A DNA stretch of 19,546 nt from Candidatus Moranbacteria bacterium CG_4_9_14_3_um_filter_42_9 (GCA_002790635.1 PFVN01000053.1:1-19546); one strand, 5' to 3'; counted from the stretch's first letter, positions 7,152 through 14,453 are shown. Notes: generated from the sequence alone by a model not told the origin. A program made the numbers and translations.

Positions 7152-7179
7152 ATTTTACATAAACGAATGAAAAAATCAA
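7152..7179 (-). promoter_or_regulatory. Candidate promoter reading towards tRNA-Glu
   Basis: On the minus strand TTGATT (7179-7174) and TAAAAT (7157-7152) are 16 bp apart, a fair sigma-70-type match. It lies just after the murF terminator, which supports a new transcription unit for the structured stretch, tRNA-Glu and possibly the prenyl synthase genes. Confidence 0.4.
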
Positions 7180-7192
7180 AGTTAGCAAATCT

Positions 7193-7227
7193 AAAACCGA
7201 GCCTGAGAATCACTGAAGCTCGGTTTT
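7193..7227 (-). terminator. Terminator closing the dcw cluster after murF
   Basis: AAAACCGAGC (7193-7202) and GCTCGGTTTT (7218-7227) form a perfect 10-bp stem with a 15-nt loop, starting 25 bp after the murF stop. On the minus strand the 3' arm ends in TTTT followed by AGATTT, a short U-tract. Confidence 0.75.
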
Positions 7228-7252
7228 GGAAAAAAATTTAAAATTATGCCTT

Positions 7253-8578
7253 TTAAACTGGTTTGAAAGGTTTAGCTTTCCATTCTTTATTCTGTCGGCA
7301 CAAAAACTCTCCGGCTTTCTGCGGCTCGGCCATAATTTCCTCCACCACTTTTTCCATTCGCATCCCTTGTGATCCCTTTACCAGGATAGCATCCCCTTCC
7401 TTTAAAATTTCCTGCAGTTTTCTTCCAGCTTCCTCGGGCCCCGAAAAAGAAAAGATGTTTTGTGGATTAAATTTATTTTTTTCCGTTTCTGCCGCGGCAA
7501 ACTTCATTCTTTCGCCCACCGCCAAAAAAATATCTCCTTTGATTTCTAAAAATTTCTTGGCAACATTGCGATGGCTTTTTTCAGTTTCTCCCCCCAGCTC
7601 CAGCATATCTCCTAGAACTGCTATTTTTCTCCGCTTTTTTCCACCAGAAGCGGATATTCCCCGCAGGACTTCCAGTGCTGCGATGACCGAAGCCGGAGAG
7701 GCATTGTATGTATCATCCAGTATCAATGAATTTTTGATCCCGGGCATCAGATTGAGCCTGCCCGACGGCGATGAAAAATTAGAAAGCAGATCGGATATTT
7801 CCACCAAATTCAAACCGAATTCCACTCCGACTGCCGCTGCGACCAGCGCGGAATAAATTTGATGCCGCGCCAGAACATTATTGAGACGAACCGGCAGGGT
7901 TGTTCCCCTGTAATTCAATTTAAAACTCAAGCCCCTGATTTCCTGCCCGCCAGCGCAATTAAAAGAAACATCTGTTGCCTGCATATCGGCTTTTTCCGAA
8001 AAACCAAAAGTCACCACGCGCGCTTTTGTCTGGCCTTGAAACTTAGCAATGCTGGAATTGTCAATGTTTATCACGGCGAGCGCGCTTTGATCCAAGTTTT
8101 TAACCAAAGACATTTTCTCCCGGGCAACGCTTTCCAAGTTTTTAAAAAATTCTATATGGCTAAAAGAAATCTCCGTGACCACCCCGACGTTTGAATCAAC
8201 GAAATCAGTCAGATATTTTATGTCACCTGGCCGATCCGCGCCCATTTCTAAAATCAAAATCTCCGGATATTCTACCGGTAAAATTATGACCACCAACCAT
8301 TTTAGAAAAACTTTGAACCACTCAAAAACCGAGTCTTTTCCGGATTCGGTGCCGATAATGGTTAGTGGCAATCCGATTTCATTGTTGTAGTTCTTTTCAC
8401 TCCTCCGCACCCGATATCGGCCGGCCAGAATGGAGAAAATAGCTTCTTTGGCGGAAGTCTTTCCCACCGATCCGGTGATGCTAACGACCTTGGGATTGTA
8501 TTTTTTCAAAACTAAGCGCGCCATCGTCCGCAACACCGATTTTAATAAAATTATTTTAGTAAAGTTTTCTTTTTTCAC
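7253..8578 (-). CDS. murF: MurF-like Mur ligase lacking the usual N-terminal domain
   Basis: MurF joins D-Ala-D-Ala to the UDP-MurNAc-tripeptide, the last cytoplasmic step of stem-peptide synthesis. The 441-residue product starts with a short hydrophobic/basic segment and reaches the P-loop ITGSVGKTS at 34-42. In canonical MurF about 80-100 residues of UDP-binding domain come first. The rest of the Mur ligase core is present: EMGADRPGDI, the SHIEFF and AREKMSLV region, SGRLNL, DDTYNASPASV and the C-terminal domain with LGDMLELG and VKGSQGMRMEKVV. The start is GTG at 8578; only 44 bp separate it from the ftsI stop, and no standard start codon lies upstream in frame, so a hidden domain is unlikely. 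The function is most likely MurF, but the altered substrate end leaves other Mur ligase roles open. Confidence 0.85.
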   Translation of the reverse strand: MKKENFTKIILLKSVLRTMARLVLKKYNPKVVSITGSVGKTSAKEAIFSILAGRYRVRRSEKNYNNEIGLPLTIIGTESGKDSVFEWFKVFLKWLVVIILPVEYPEILILEMGADRPGDIKYLTDFVDSNVGVVTEISFSHIEFFKNLESVAREKMSLVKNLDQSALAVINIDNSSIAKFQGQTKARVVTFGFSEKADMQATDVSFNCAGGQEIRGLSFKLNYRGTTLPVRLNNVLARHQIYSALVAAAVGVEFGLNLVEISDLLSNFSSPSGRLNLMPGIKNSLILDDTYNASPASVIAALEVLRGISASGGKKRRKIAVLGDMLELGGETEKSHRNVAKKFLEIKGDIFLAVGERMKFAAAETEKNKFNPQNIFSFSGPEEAGRKLQEILKEGDAILVKGSQGMRMEKVVEEIMAEPQKAGEFLCRQNKEWKAKPFKPV

Positions 8579-8622
8579 TTCGTTATGAATAATATTTATC
8601 TGTTCCGCTCTGATATAAATTT

Positions 8623-10530
8623 CTACTGGGTTTTATTTTTTTCTTTTTTTGATTTATCGTCACTTTCCATCGAATTTTCAATTTTTATTTGTTCTGCGTC
8701 TTTTTTGACAAAATCATCCTTCAGGTTGTGTGTTTGGTTAAATGTATCGAGTTCGGCTTGCGTATAATATTCCGTCGGCTCAATATTATAATATTCCAAT
8801 AAAAATTTCATCAACTCTCCGAAAGTCGGTGCCGCGCTTGATTCTGCCCACTGGACGGATTTGGGATTATTAATTTTTACCAGCACCGTAAATTTCGGAT
8901 CATTCAGCGGAGCAAATCCAGCAAAGGATCCAATATTTTTTCCTTCCTCATAGCCGCGGGAACTGGCACTGGCAACTTGAGCCGTCCCGGTCTTCCCGAC
9001 AACCAGATAGCCTGGAACGTCAGCTCTTTTTCCGTGTCCTTTGGTCACAACATTCCGCAAAAGATTGCCTGTTTGCATCGCCGCCCTTTCTGAAATGACA
9101 CGCCGCACTTCTTGAGGCACAAGGCGCTCCTCGCTATTGTCAGAGTGGATTATTTTTTCAACGATCTGCGATTTCATTAAAACTCCACCATTGGCAATAG
9201 CATTATAGGCCGCTGCTAATTGAATCGGGGTGATTGCGATTCCTTGGCCAAAGGAAGCGGTGAAAAATTGTATATCGCTTTTTAAATTTTTGAGGTTTTC
9301 CAAATTTCCCGCAGACTCTCCAACCAGCTCGACTCCAGTTGGCTCACCAAATCCAAATCTTTTAACATAGTCGGAAAAGTTTTTATTTCCTATCAGCTTT
9401 TCCACAAATATCGCCCCGGTGTTCAGAGATTTTTCCAAAAGTTGAGAAATTGTTTGCGCCCCATATGCCTTGAAGTCAGAATTTTTTATGGTGTAGCCCG
9501 CCTCCTTAACTGATCCTGTATCGAAATAAGTCGTATCGGGATTTATTCTATTGCTGTCAAGTCCTGCTGCTATGGTAACAGTCTTAAAAACCGATCCGGA
9601 CTCGTAAGCATCACTCACTGCCGCGTTTTTATAGACCTCCATATTTTCAACTTGCGAATAATTGTTGGGGTCGAAGGTCGGATAATTCGCCAGAGACAAA
9701 ACTTTTCCCGTAGCTGGTTCCATGACTATAATAGACCCGCCCTCCGCATCATATCTCGCAACAGCGCTTTTAAGAAGTTTTTCTGCTTCATATTGAATGA
9801 TGTGGTCAATGGTCAAAACCAAATTGTCTCCATCCTTAGCTTCCATTATATCCCGCTGTCCGACTGCAATCCACCGCCCCCCGGAATCACGACTCTGGAA
9901 AATATTCCCTTCCGCGCCTCGTAATTTTTTTTCAAAGTAGGCCTCAACTCCGTATCTTCCAATCAAACTATTATCCTTCCAACCGACAAATCCAACCGCT
10001 TGAGAAGCCAGCTCTTTGGAGGGATAATAGCGATAGTTTTCGTCCGACAGCTTGATGCCTTTGAGTTTGGCGTTGTTTATTTTTTGCACCTCTTCGTCGC
10101 TTAACCAATGCTTCAAAACCTCATATCCATCATCTGGCTTGTCCAATTTTTCCAACAACGTATTTTTTTCCAAATGCAGAATCTGCGACAATTGCTCGGC
10201 GGTTTCCACCACATCTTCCACTTCTTTCGGAACGGCATATGCCATTTTGGTTTCTTTATTGACGGCCAGCGGATAAAGATCGTTTTTTTCCTGCAAAAAA
10301 ATTTCACCCCGTTTTGGCACCAGTTTTTTGAAAACAGTGTGCTGATCCTCAGCGAGCGCTTTATAAGAAGCATAAGAAAGAATCTGCAGCGAATACAGCC
10401 TGAGCCCCACCACAGTAACCAGAATCAAAATAAAAAAAACCAACCCATAAATTCTCCAGTTTGGCAGGCTGTTATTTTTCAACCGGCAATAGCGGCCCGT
10501 TGGAATTTTCCCTTTTGTAAAGGCTGGCAT
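8623..10530 (-). CDS. ftsI: Division transpeptidase FtsI / PBP2-type penicillin-binding protein
   Basis: FtsI cross-links septal peptidoglycan. A single membrane helix (about residues 28-50 from the ATG) precedes the dimerisation domain with GEIFLQEKNDLYPLAVN. The transpeptidase domain follows with SVFK (catalytic Ser about 313), SLN (about 368-370) and KTGTAQ (about 513-518). A charged low-complexity tail ends the protein. An in-frame TTG at 10560 would add ten residues; the ATG at 10530 is preferred because a GGGA precedes it at workable spacing. The gene follows the ftsL-like gene closely (34 bp, or 4 bp with the TTG), as expected for the dcw order. Confidence 0.93.
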   Translation of the reverse strand: MPAFTKGKIPTGRYCRLKNNSLPNWRIYGLVFFILILVTVVGLRLYSLQILSYASYKALAEDQHTVFKKLVPKRGEIFLQEKNDLYPLAVNKETKMAYAVPKEVEDVVETAEQLSQILHLEKNTLLEKLDKPDDGYEVLKHWLSDEEVQKINNAKLKGIKLSDENYRYYPSKELASQAVGFVGWKDNSLIGRYGVEAYFEKKLRGAEGNIFQSRDSGGRWIAVGQRDIMEAKDGDNLVLTIDHIIQYEAEKLLKSAVARYDAEGGSIIVMEPATGKVLSLANYPTFDPNNYSQVENMEVYKNAAVSDAYESGSVFKTVTIAAGLDSNRINPDTTYFDTGSVKEAGYTIKNSDFKAYGAQTISQLLEKSLNTGAIFVEKLIGNKNFSDYVKRFGFGEPTGVELVGESAGNLENLKNLKSDIQFFTASFGQGIAITPIQLAAAYNAIANGGVLMKSQIVEKIIHSDNSEERLVPQEVRRVISERAAMQTGNLLRNVVTKGHGKRADVPGYLVVGKTGTAQVASASSRGYEEGKNIGSFAGFAPLNDPKFTVLVKINNPKSVQWAESSAAPTFGELMKFLLEYYNIEPTEYYTQAELDTFNQTHNLKDDFVKKDAEQIKIENSMESDDKSKKEKNKTQ

Positions 10531-10564
10531 TTGAATATTCCCAAGACTTACGCTTCCCAAAACC

Positions 10565-10981
10565 CTATTTCATAGCCACCGGGCTTTTTGCATCCAGGTA
10601 TGTGATATTTAAGGAAGTGATTAAATTTAAATCCTCTGTCGCTTTCTCTATGTTATACATTGATTTTAGCTCCACCTCCCTGATTTTAAGCTTATTTATA
10701 TCTTTTTGGGCCTCTTGGATTTTATTTTCCAAGTCCTTGAGCTCATACCCCTTAGTAGCAATGGAATTAACTTGATAAAGATAAAAGAATCCCGCCGCTA
10801 AGATGCCGGCGATCGCCAAAAACATCAGAGATACCAAGCCGATCCCGACGCGGCCATGAAGTTCGGGCTTTTGGCGAAAAACCATATCGCCAACCAGCGC
10901 CTTATTTTTTTGCGCTTTTTTCCCGGAAAAACTTCTTCTGGACCAGGAGCAGGAACTTTGAATGATTAAAACCCTCGACAT
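10565..10981 (-). CDS. ftsL: FtsL-like division protein (short bitopic coiled-coil protein)
   Basis: FtsL links the division regulators FtsB/DivIC and FtsQ to FtsI. The 138-residue protein has the expected architecture: a basic cytoplasmic N-terminus (about 1-43), one membrane helix (about 46-70) and an external coiled coil (about 78-110, ELKDLENKIQEAQKDINKL). The sequence is too variable for a residue-level match. The call rests on this layout and on its position between rsmH and ftsI. The ATG at 10981 is used; a second ATG at residue 33 is possible, since the basic N-terminal extension is long for FtsL. A 213-bp spacer with strong hairpins separates it from rsmH. Confidence 0.7.
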   Translation of the reverse strand: MSRVLIIQSSCSWSRRSFSGKKAQKNKALVGDMVFRQKPELHGRVGIGLVSLMFLAIAGILAAGFFYLYQVNSIATKGYELKDLENKIQEAQKDINKLKIREVELKSMYNIEKATEDLNLITSLNITYLDAKSPVAMK

Positions 10982-11038
10982 TGATTTTCAGCCCCCCTGA
11001 AAACTTGCCTTAAATTGTTTATTTATGTTTGTTTTTTC

Positions 11039-11075
11039 CAATTTTGTCGAAATCTTTGATTTCGCTACAAAATTG
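11039..11075. repeat. Bulged hairpin in the rsmH-ftsL spacer
   Basis: CAATTTTGT-CGAAATC pairs with GATTTCG-CT-ACAAAATTG, giving 16 bp with a two-base bulge around a short loop. It lies beside the larger 101-bp element and has the same bulged design as the stem at about 11120-11165. Confidence 0.5.
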
Positions 11076-11084
11076 AGAATCCAT

Positions 11085-11185
11085 GCACCAATTTGAGACG
11101 AATTATTTTTATTTTTTCTAATAAAGCCGAAGGCGACTACGCGGCGTTAGCTCTTCGTTTATTCGGACTTCATTGGAATTGGTGC
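11085..11185. repeat. 101-bp element with GCACCAATT...AATTGGTGC ends
   Basis: GCACCAATT (11085-11093) and AATTGGTGC (11177-11185) close a 101-bp block 9 bp after the rsmH stop. Inside, AATAAAGCCGAAG pairs with CTTCGTTTATT through a two-base bulge. The same end sequences with the same 101-bp span enclose tRNA-Glu at 6798-6898. No tRNA fold is visible in this copy. Confidence 0.55.
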
Positions 11186-11194
11186 TGGATATTC

Positions 11195-12157
11195 CTATAT
11201 TTTTTCCGCTATGCGCAGCTTAGAGCTCCGAGCGCGCGGATTGGATTCTAATTCTCCAGCACTCGGAACAACCGGCTTTTTGGTGATTATTTTTACCTTC
11301 TCTTTATGTTCGCATCGACACACAGGAAAGTTTTTTGGGCATAGACATCCCCTAGCCTGAGCCCGAAAAATATTTTTAACGATTCGATCTTCCAATGAAT
11401 GGAATGATATTATCCCCAACCGGCCGCCCGGAGAGAGAACTTCAATGGCCTGTGGAATGAATTTTTCCAGATTTTCCAGCTCCTGATTGACTTCGATTCT
11501 AAGCGCCTGAAATGTTTTGGTGGCTGGAGAAATTCTTCCATGCCGATATTTTTCCGGCACGGCACTCTCAATTGTTTTCACCAACTCCAGCGTGGTCTCG
11601 ATTTCTCTATCTTTTCGGTATTCAACTATTTTTTTTGCTATGCTTTGCGCGAATTTTTCTTCGCCGTAAATTTTTAAAATATTTTCTAATTCGTTCCGGG
11701 TATAATTATTGACCACATCTTTCGCCGTAACTTTGTTGTTCCGATCAAGCCGCATATCCAAATCAGCATCTTTTTGAAAACTTAATCCCCGCGCTCCGTC
11801 TTCCATTTGGTCCGAGGAATATCCGAGGTCAGCTAAAATAGCATCTACGGTTTCCACCCCCAGCCCCCCTAAAATATTTTTTAGGTTTACGAAATTGTCT
11901 CTTACCGTTAAAAAATTACCCGCTTTTGGCTTCCTGATTTCAACCTTTGAACTTTGAACTTTCAACTTTGAACTGAAACTTTTTATCGCCCCCTCATCAA
12001 CATCGATGGCGATCAACTTTCCGGTTTCTCCGATCCGCTTTAATATCTCAATTGCGTGTCCGCCTCCCCCCAAAGTGGCGTCCACCACCACCGCGCCATT
12101 TTTTAGATTTAGTCCTTCGATTACTTCGTGCAACAGAACCGGCTTATGAATAGTCAT
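11195..12157 (-). CDS. rsmH: 16S rRNA (cytosine-1402-N4) methyltransferase with a repeat-derived insert
   Basis: RsmH (MraW) methylates N4 of C1402 in the 16S rRNA decoding centre and is a standard dcw-cluster member. The 320-residue product begins MTIHKPVLLHEV and has the SAM motif DATLGGGGHA at 26-35, the ILADLGYSSDQMEDGARGLSF block, FQALRIEVNQEL, the SFHSLEDRIVK motif, and the C-terminal NPRARSSKLRIAE. Compared from memory with E. coli RsmH, residues about 61-80 (SSKLKVQSSKVEIRKPKAG) form an insert of roughly 13 residues. Its DNA is built from TTTGAACTTTGAAC words like the spacer repeats. The insert sits in a surface region after the Asp of the SAM site, so activity may survive. The ATG at 12157 is supported by the family N-terminus. 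Confidence 0.95.
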   Translation of the reverse strand: MTIHKPVLLHEVIEGLNLKNGAVVVDATLGGGGHAIEILKRIGETGKLIAIDVDEGAIKSFSSKLKVQSSKVEIRKPKAGNFLTVRDNFVNLKNILGGLGVETVDAILADLGYSSDQMEDGARGLSFQKDADLDMRLDRNNKVTAKDVVNNYTRNELENILKIYGEEKFAQSIAKKIVEYRKDREIETTLELVKTIESAVPEKYRHGRISPATKTFQALRIEVNQELENLEKFIPQAIEVLSPGGRLGIISFHSLEDRIVKNIFRAQARGCLCPKNFPVCRCEHKEKVKIITKKPVVPSAGELESNPRARSSKLRIAEKI

Positions 12158-12301
12158 CTACGGAAATCCAAAACCCCAAGCTCAAATGTCAAATCCCTGC
12201 CTGCCGGCAGGCAGGAAACCCCAAATCCAAACTTTTAAAAATATTTGGATTTTGAATTTTGGATTTTGTTTGAAATTTGGATTTTGACATTTAGATTTTT
12301 A
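12158..12301. repeat. Repeat element between mraZ and rsmH with a 20-bp perfect palindrome
   Basis: The 144-bp spacer contains CAAATGTCAAATCC (12183-12196) near its left end and GGATTTTGACATTT (12279-12292) near its right end, an inverted pair with one base difference. Next to the left copy is the perfect palindrome CCTGCCTGCCGGCAGGCAGG (12196-12215). The rest is degenerate AAATCC/GGATTT words. It looks like a small non-autonomous repeat. No gene is visible. Confidence 0.6.
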
Positions 12302-12736
12302 TTAATATACGCCCAATTTGCCGAGTTGTTCCGCTATCTCGTCTGTATTTTTTTCCGCGCCCTGCTTATATTCTCTCCATTTTCTTTCATCCCAGATTTC
12401 CAGCCGATTATAAAGTCCGGCGATGACAACTTCTTTCTTCAGTCCGGCGTAAGCTTTCAGATAATCCGGAATAAGAACTCGGCCTTGTTTGTCGACTTCG
12501 ACATCAGTGGCGCCCGCCAGCATAGTCCTGACAAAACTTCGCGTGCCGGATTCTCCGACCGGCAACGCTCCCAGTTTTTCCGCCAATTTTTCCCACACCT
12601 TCATCGGATAAATGAAAAGACATTTATCCAACCCGCGTGTGACCACAACTTTATTTTTCAACTCTCCGCGAAACTTTATTGGCACTGCCAATCTTTTTTT
12701 TGGATCTATTGAATGCTGGTATTCTCCAATAAACAT
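12302..12736 (-). CDS. mraZ: Transcriptional regulator MraZ
   Basis: MraZ is a ring-forming DNA-binding protein that represses or tunes the dcw cluster, usually from repeats in its own promoter. The 144-residue product starts MFIGEYQHSIDPKKRLAVP and carries two SpoVT/AbrB-like half domains, DPKKRLAVPIKFR (about 11-23) and DKQGRVLIPDYLK (about 82-94). Both match the family motif DxKGRxxxP. It heads the cluster: promoter at 12773-12802, then candidate MraZ boxes next to the start codon. The ATG at 12736 is fixed by the conserved N-terminus. Confidence 0.96.
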   Translation of the reverse strand: MFIGEYQHSIDPKKRLAVPIKFRGELKNKVVVTRGLDKCLFIYPMKVWEKLAEKLGALPVGESGTRSFVRTMLAGATDVEVDKQGRVLIPDYLKAYAGLKKEVVIAGLYNRLEIWDERKWREYKQGAEKNTDEIAEQLGKLGVY

Positions 12737-12739
12737 TTT

Positions 12740-12756
12740 CCACTTTCCCCCACTTA
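12740..12756 (-). promoter_or_regulatory. Candidate MraZ-binding direct repeats
   Basis: On the minus strand AAGTGG occurs twice, exactly 10 bp apart (12755-12750 and 12745-12740), within AAGTGGGGGAAAGTGGAAA just before the mraZ ATG. Known MraZ operators are tandem TGGG or AAAGTG words with a helical-turn period. The position, downstream of the promoter and at the start codon, suits autorepression. The second copy may also serve as a weak ribosome binding site. Confidence 0.5.
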
Positions 12757-12772
12757 TTTACAACTTGGCTCT

Positions 12773-12802
12773 ATTCTACTCCACTCATCAATACTCCGTC
12801 AA
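12773..12802 (-). promoter_or_regulatory. Sigma-70-type promoter of the dcw cluster
   Basis: On the minus strand TTGACG (12802-12797) and TAGAAT (12778-12773) are 18 bp apart, placing the start of transcription about 30 bp before the mraZ ATG. Confidence 0.65.
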
Positions 12803-12814
12803 CACTTTTTAAAA

Positions 12815-12844
12815 AACTCAAAAAACAGCCTTTTTTGGGCTGTT
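12815..12844 (-). terminator. Terminator after rubrerythrin
   Basis: AACAGCC (12824-12830) and GGCTGTT (12838-12844) form a 7-bp GC-rich stem. On the minus strand the 3' arm runs into TTTTTGAGTTTTTT. It lies about 80 bp after the rubrerythrin stop and just before the mraZ promoter, isolating the two units. Confidence 0.75.
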
Positions 12845-12921
12845 CTTTAAAAGTTATCCCCAGTTTTTGCACTATCGCAGCAAAAAACTAGTGTTTCCGG
12901 TCTATTTTTTTAAAAATAATT

Positions 12922-13425
12922 TTATTCCGTTTTTTTGAATTTTTCTTTAGGTGCTCCACAAACCGGACAAATTTCCGGTGCCCGACCAAATTCCGGGTAA
13001 CCACAGACTTGGCAGACATACCAATCGCCTTCTTTAATATCAGCTCCGCTTTCCAATTTTTCCAGCGCTTCTTGAAAAAATTTTTGGTGATAGGCTTCCA
13101 CTTTGACTGCTCCGCCCATGGTCAACTTGGCCCGGCTTTCATTTTCCGCTGCCGCATCCGCCAAAAACTCCGGATACATTTTTTCAATCTCATAAGTTTC
13201 TCCCGCAATCGCTTCCCGCACATTTTCCAGCGAAGTTTTCACTCCGCCGAGCGCGCTGAAATGATTGAGCGCATGAATTGTTTCACCCTCCGCCGCCGCC
13301 CGAAAAAGCTTGGCTAAATTCGGTTGGCTTTCGCCTTCGGCTTTCTTGGCAAAAGCCAAATAACGGCGATTGGCCTGTGCTTCACCGGCAAACGCCGCTT
13401 GGAGATTGTCTTGAGTTTTGGACAT
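12922..13425 (-). CDS. rbr: Rubrerythrin
   Basis: Rubrerythrin is a non-haem diiron peroxidase that reduces hydrogen peroxide, typical of anaerobes and microaerophiles. The protein has the four-helix ferritin-like domain with the iron ligands in FAGEAQANRRY, AEGETIHALNH and NESRAK...VEAYHQ. The C-terminal rubredoxin-like FeS4 domain has CQVCGY and CPVCGAP, so all four Cys ligands are present. The ATG at 13425 is preferred over an in-frame TTG at 13443, because the family N-terminus starts close to the first helix (MSKTQDNLQAAFAGE). It has its own strong promoter at 13513-13541 and a terminator, so it is probably monocistronic. Confidence 0.95.
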   Translation of the reverse strand: MSKTQDNLQAAFAGEAQANRRYLAFAKKAEGESQPNLAKLFRAAAEGETIHALNHFSALGGVKTSLENVREAIAGETYEIEKMYPEFLADAAAENESRAKLTMGGAVKVEAYHQKFFQEALEKLESGADIKEGDWYVCQVCGYPEFGRAPEICPVCGAPKEKFKKTE

Positions 13426-13512
13426 AATTTTTTGCCCGACCAAACCCGGCTTCCATTGATACTTTTGAAGCAGAATCCGGTAGGATTAAATTAATTGATT
13501 ATGATCCTATTT

Positions 13513-13541
13513 ATTATACCAGCGTCTCACCTCAGTTACAA
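13513..13541 (-). promoter_or_regulatory. Promoter of rubrerythrin
   Basis: On the minus strand TTGTAA (13541-13536) and TATAAT (13518-13513) are 17 bp apart, and TGG directly before TATAAT gives an extended -10. This is among the best promoter matches in the window. It predicts a leader of about 80 nt. Confidence 0.7.
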
Positions 13542-13575
13542 CAATTCAGCGAGCAATAAATTTCAGTGGATAAAA

Positions 13576-13608
13576 AAGCCTGGATGAAAACACAGTTCAT
13601 CCAGGCTT
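13576..13608 (-). terminator. Terminator overlapping the end of the hypothetical gene
   Basis: AAGCCTGGATGAA (13576-13588) and TTCATCCAGGCTT (13596-13608) form a perfect 13-bp stem with a 7-nt loop. On the minus strand it is followed by TTTT. The 5' arm contains the last codons and the TGA stop of the gene ending at 13597. Confidence 0.9.
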
Positions 13609-14118
13609 CGGAGAATTTTCCTCACCGATCTTTTTTTCTTGGTTGCGTTTTTTCACATAGGCAGCTGTGACTGCCGCCGCTGCCGCCGCGCCAAAAACAA
13701 TTTTGATCCACATGCGGACCGAGCCTGATTTTCTTTCCTTGAGCTGGCTGTCCGCGATCCTTTTTATTTCTTTCAGGAAGTGTTGATATTCCGAAGCATA
13801 TTCATTCGTCTTGCCAAAAAGTGTTACGCCGATCTTTTCGAGCGCAACGACTGATTCTTCAAATTTATATTTCTTGAATAAATCTGCGGCTGTTTTCGCG
13901 CCCTGAGATTTTCTTATCCCATCAATGGCGAAAGTAAATTGCTTTTTTAATTGCTTGCCTTTGCAAGCTTCTTCACAAACTTTTTCAAAAGTTTTCAGCG
14001 ATTCCTCAAATTCCGAACCCCGGATAACTGCTTCGAAGATCGCTTCGTCTTTTGAGTCGCAAACTGATTTCAAACCAAAAACTGCCATGCGAAATTTAAT
14101 GCCCAATATAGAATTCAT
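13597..14118 (-). CDS. Hypothetical protein with C-terminal membrane anchor
   Basis: I do not recognise this 173-residue protein. The first 130 residues look soluble and helical, rich in Lys and Glu, with two resembling segments (EFEESLKTFEKV near 36 and KFEESVVALEKIG near 85) that may be repeats of a helical hairpin. Residues about 136-154 (MWIKIVFGAAAAAAVTAAY) form one membrane helix, followed by a basic, polar tail. It is probably a tail-anchored protein with a cytoplasmic helical domain. The start is well supported: AGGAGGGG stands just before the ATG at 14118, one of the strongest ribosome binding sites in the window. It stands alone, with its own terminator. Function unknown. Confidence 0.8.
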   Translation of the reverse strand: MNSILGIKFRMAVFGLKSVCDSKDEAIFEAVIRGSEFEESLKTFEKVCEEACKGKQLKKQFTFAIDGIRKSQGAKTAADLFKKYKFEESVVALEKIGVTLFGKTNEYASEYQHFLKEIKRIADSQLKERKSGSVRMWIKIVFGAAAAAAVTAAYVKKRNQEKKIGEENSPKPG

Positions 14119-14453
14119 TTTCCCCTCCTGATTTTCTATTTCGGATATGTTAAGGTGCTAAATTCCACAACTATTTGTAGCTCGCATCAATATACACCAA
14201 TGCACACAAAAAAGAAAAGCGATCCACTCCGGATGGAATGGACCGCCGATAAACAAGAAAACGGCTCTAAAATTACCTACATTGTCGGGATGTGGAGAGT
14301 CGGACTCCAACTACAAGACCTTCGTCCAGCACTATTTTTTTGATTTTTTAAATTTATCCTGTCACAATTGCTGAACTAAGCTCGAACCTTTTTTGAGCGA
14401 AAATCGCTCGAATGCTTTCGCTCCGCGTTTCCGCACGACGTTCACTATTCTTT
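14119..14453. other. Gene-poor stretch with a doubtful small plus-strand frame
   Basis: A plus-strand frame of 62 codons (GTG at 14155, or ATG at 14200, to TGA 14341-14343) has fair codon use in its middle (KKKSDPLRMEWTADKQENG). It has no good ribosome binding site and no recognised family. The stretch also holds two local hairpins, CCACTCC/GGAATGG near 14225 (one mismatch) and a TGGAG-TCCGACT-CTCCA hairpin on the minus strand near 14300. The latter resembles a lone tRNA T-arm, but no matching acceptor strand was found. I call no gene here. Confidence 0.35.

Noticed and set aside
7263..7856. 197-codon plus-strand frame inside murF
   Set aside because: It is antisense to clear Mur ligase motifs, so it is a shadow frame.
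14280..14335. Possible further tRNA on the minus strand (T-arm-like TGGAG-TCCGACT-CTCCA)
   Set aside because: No matching 5' acceptor strand or D-arm and no convincing anticodon arm were found; only the T-arm-like hairpin fits.
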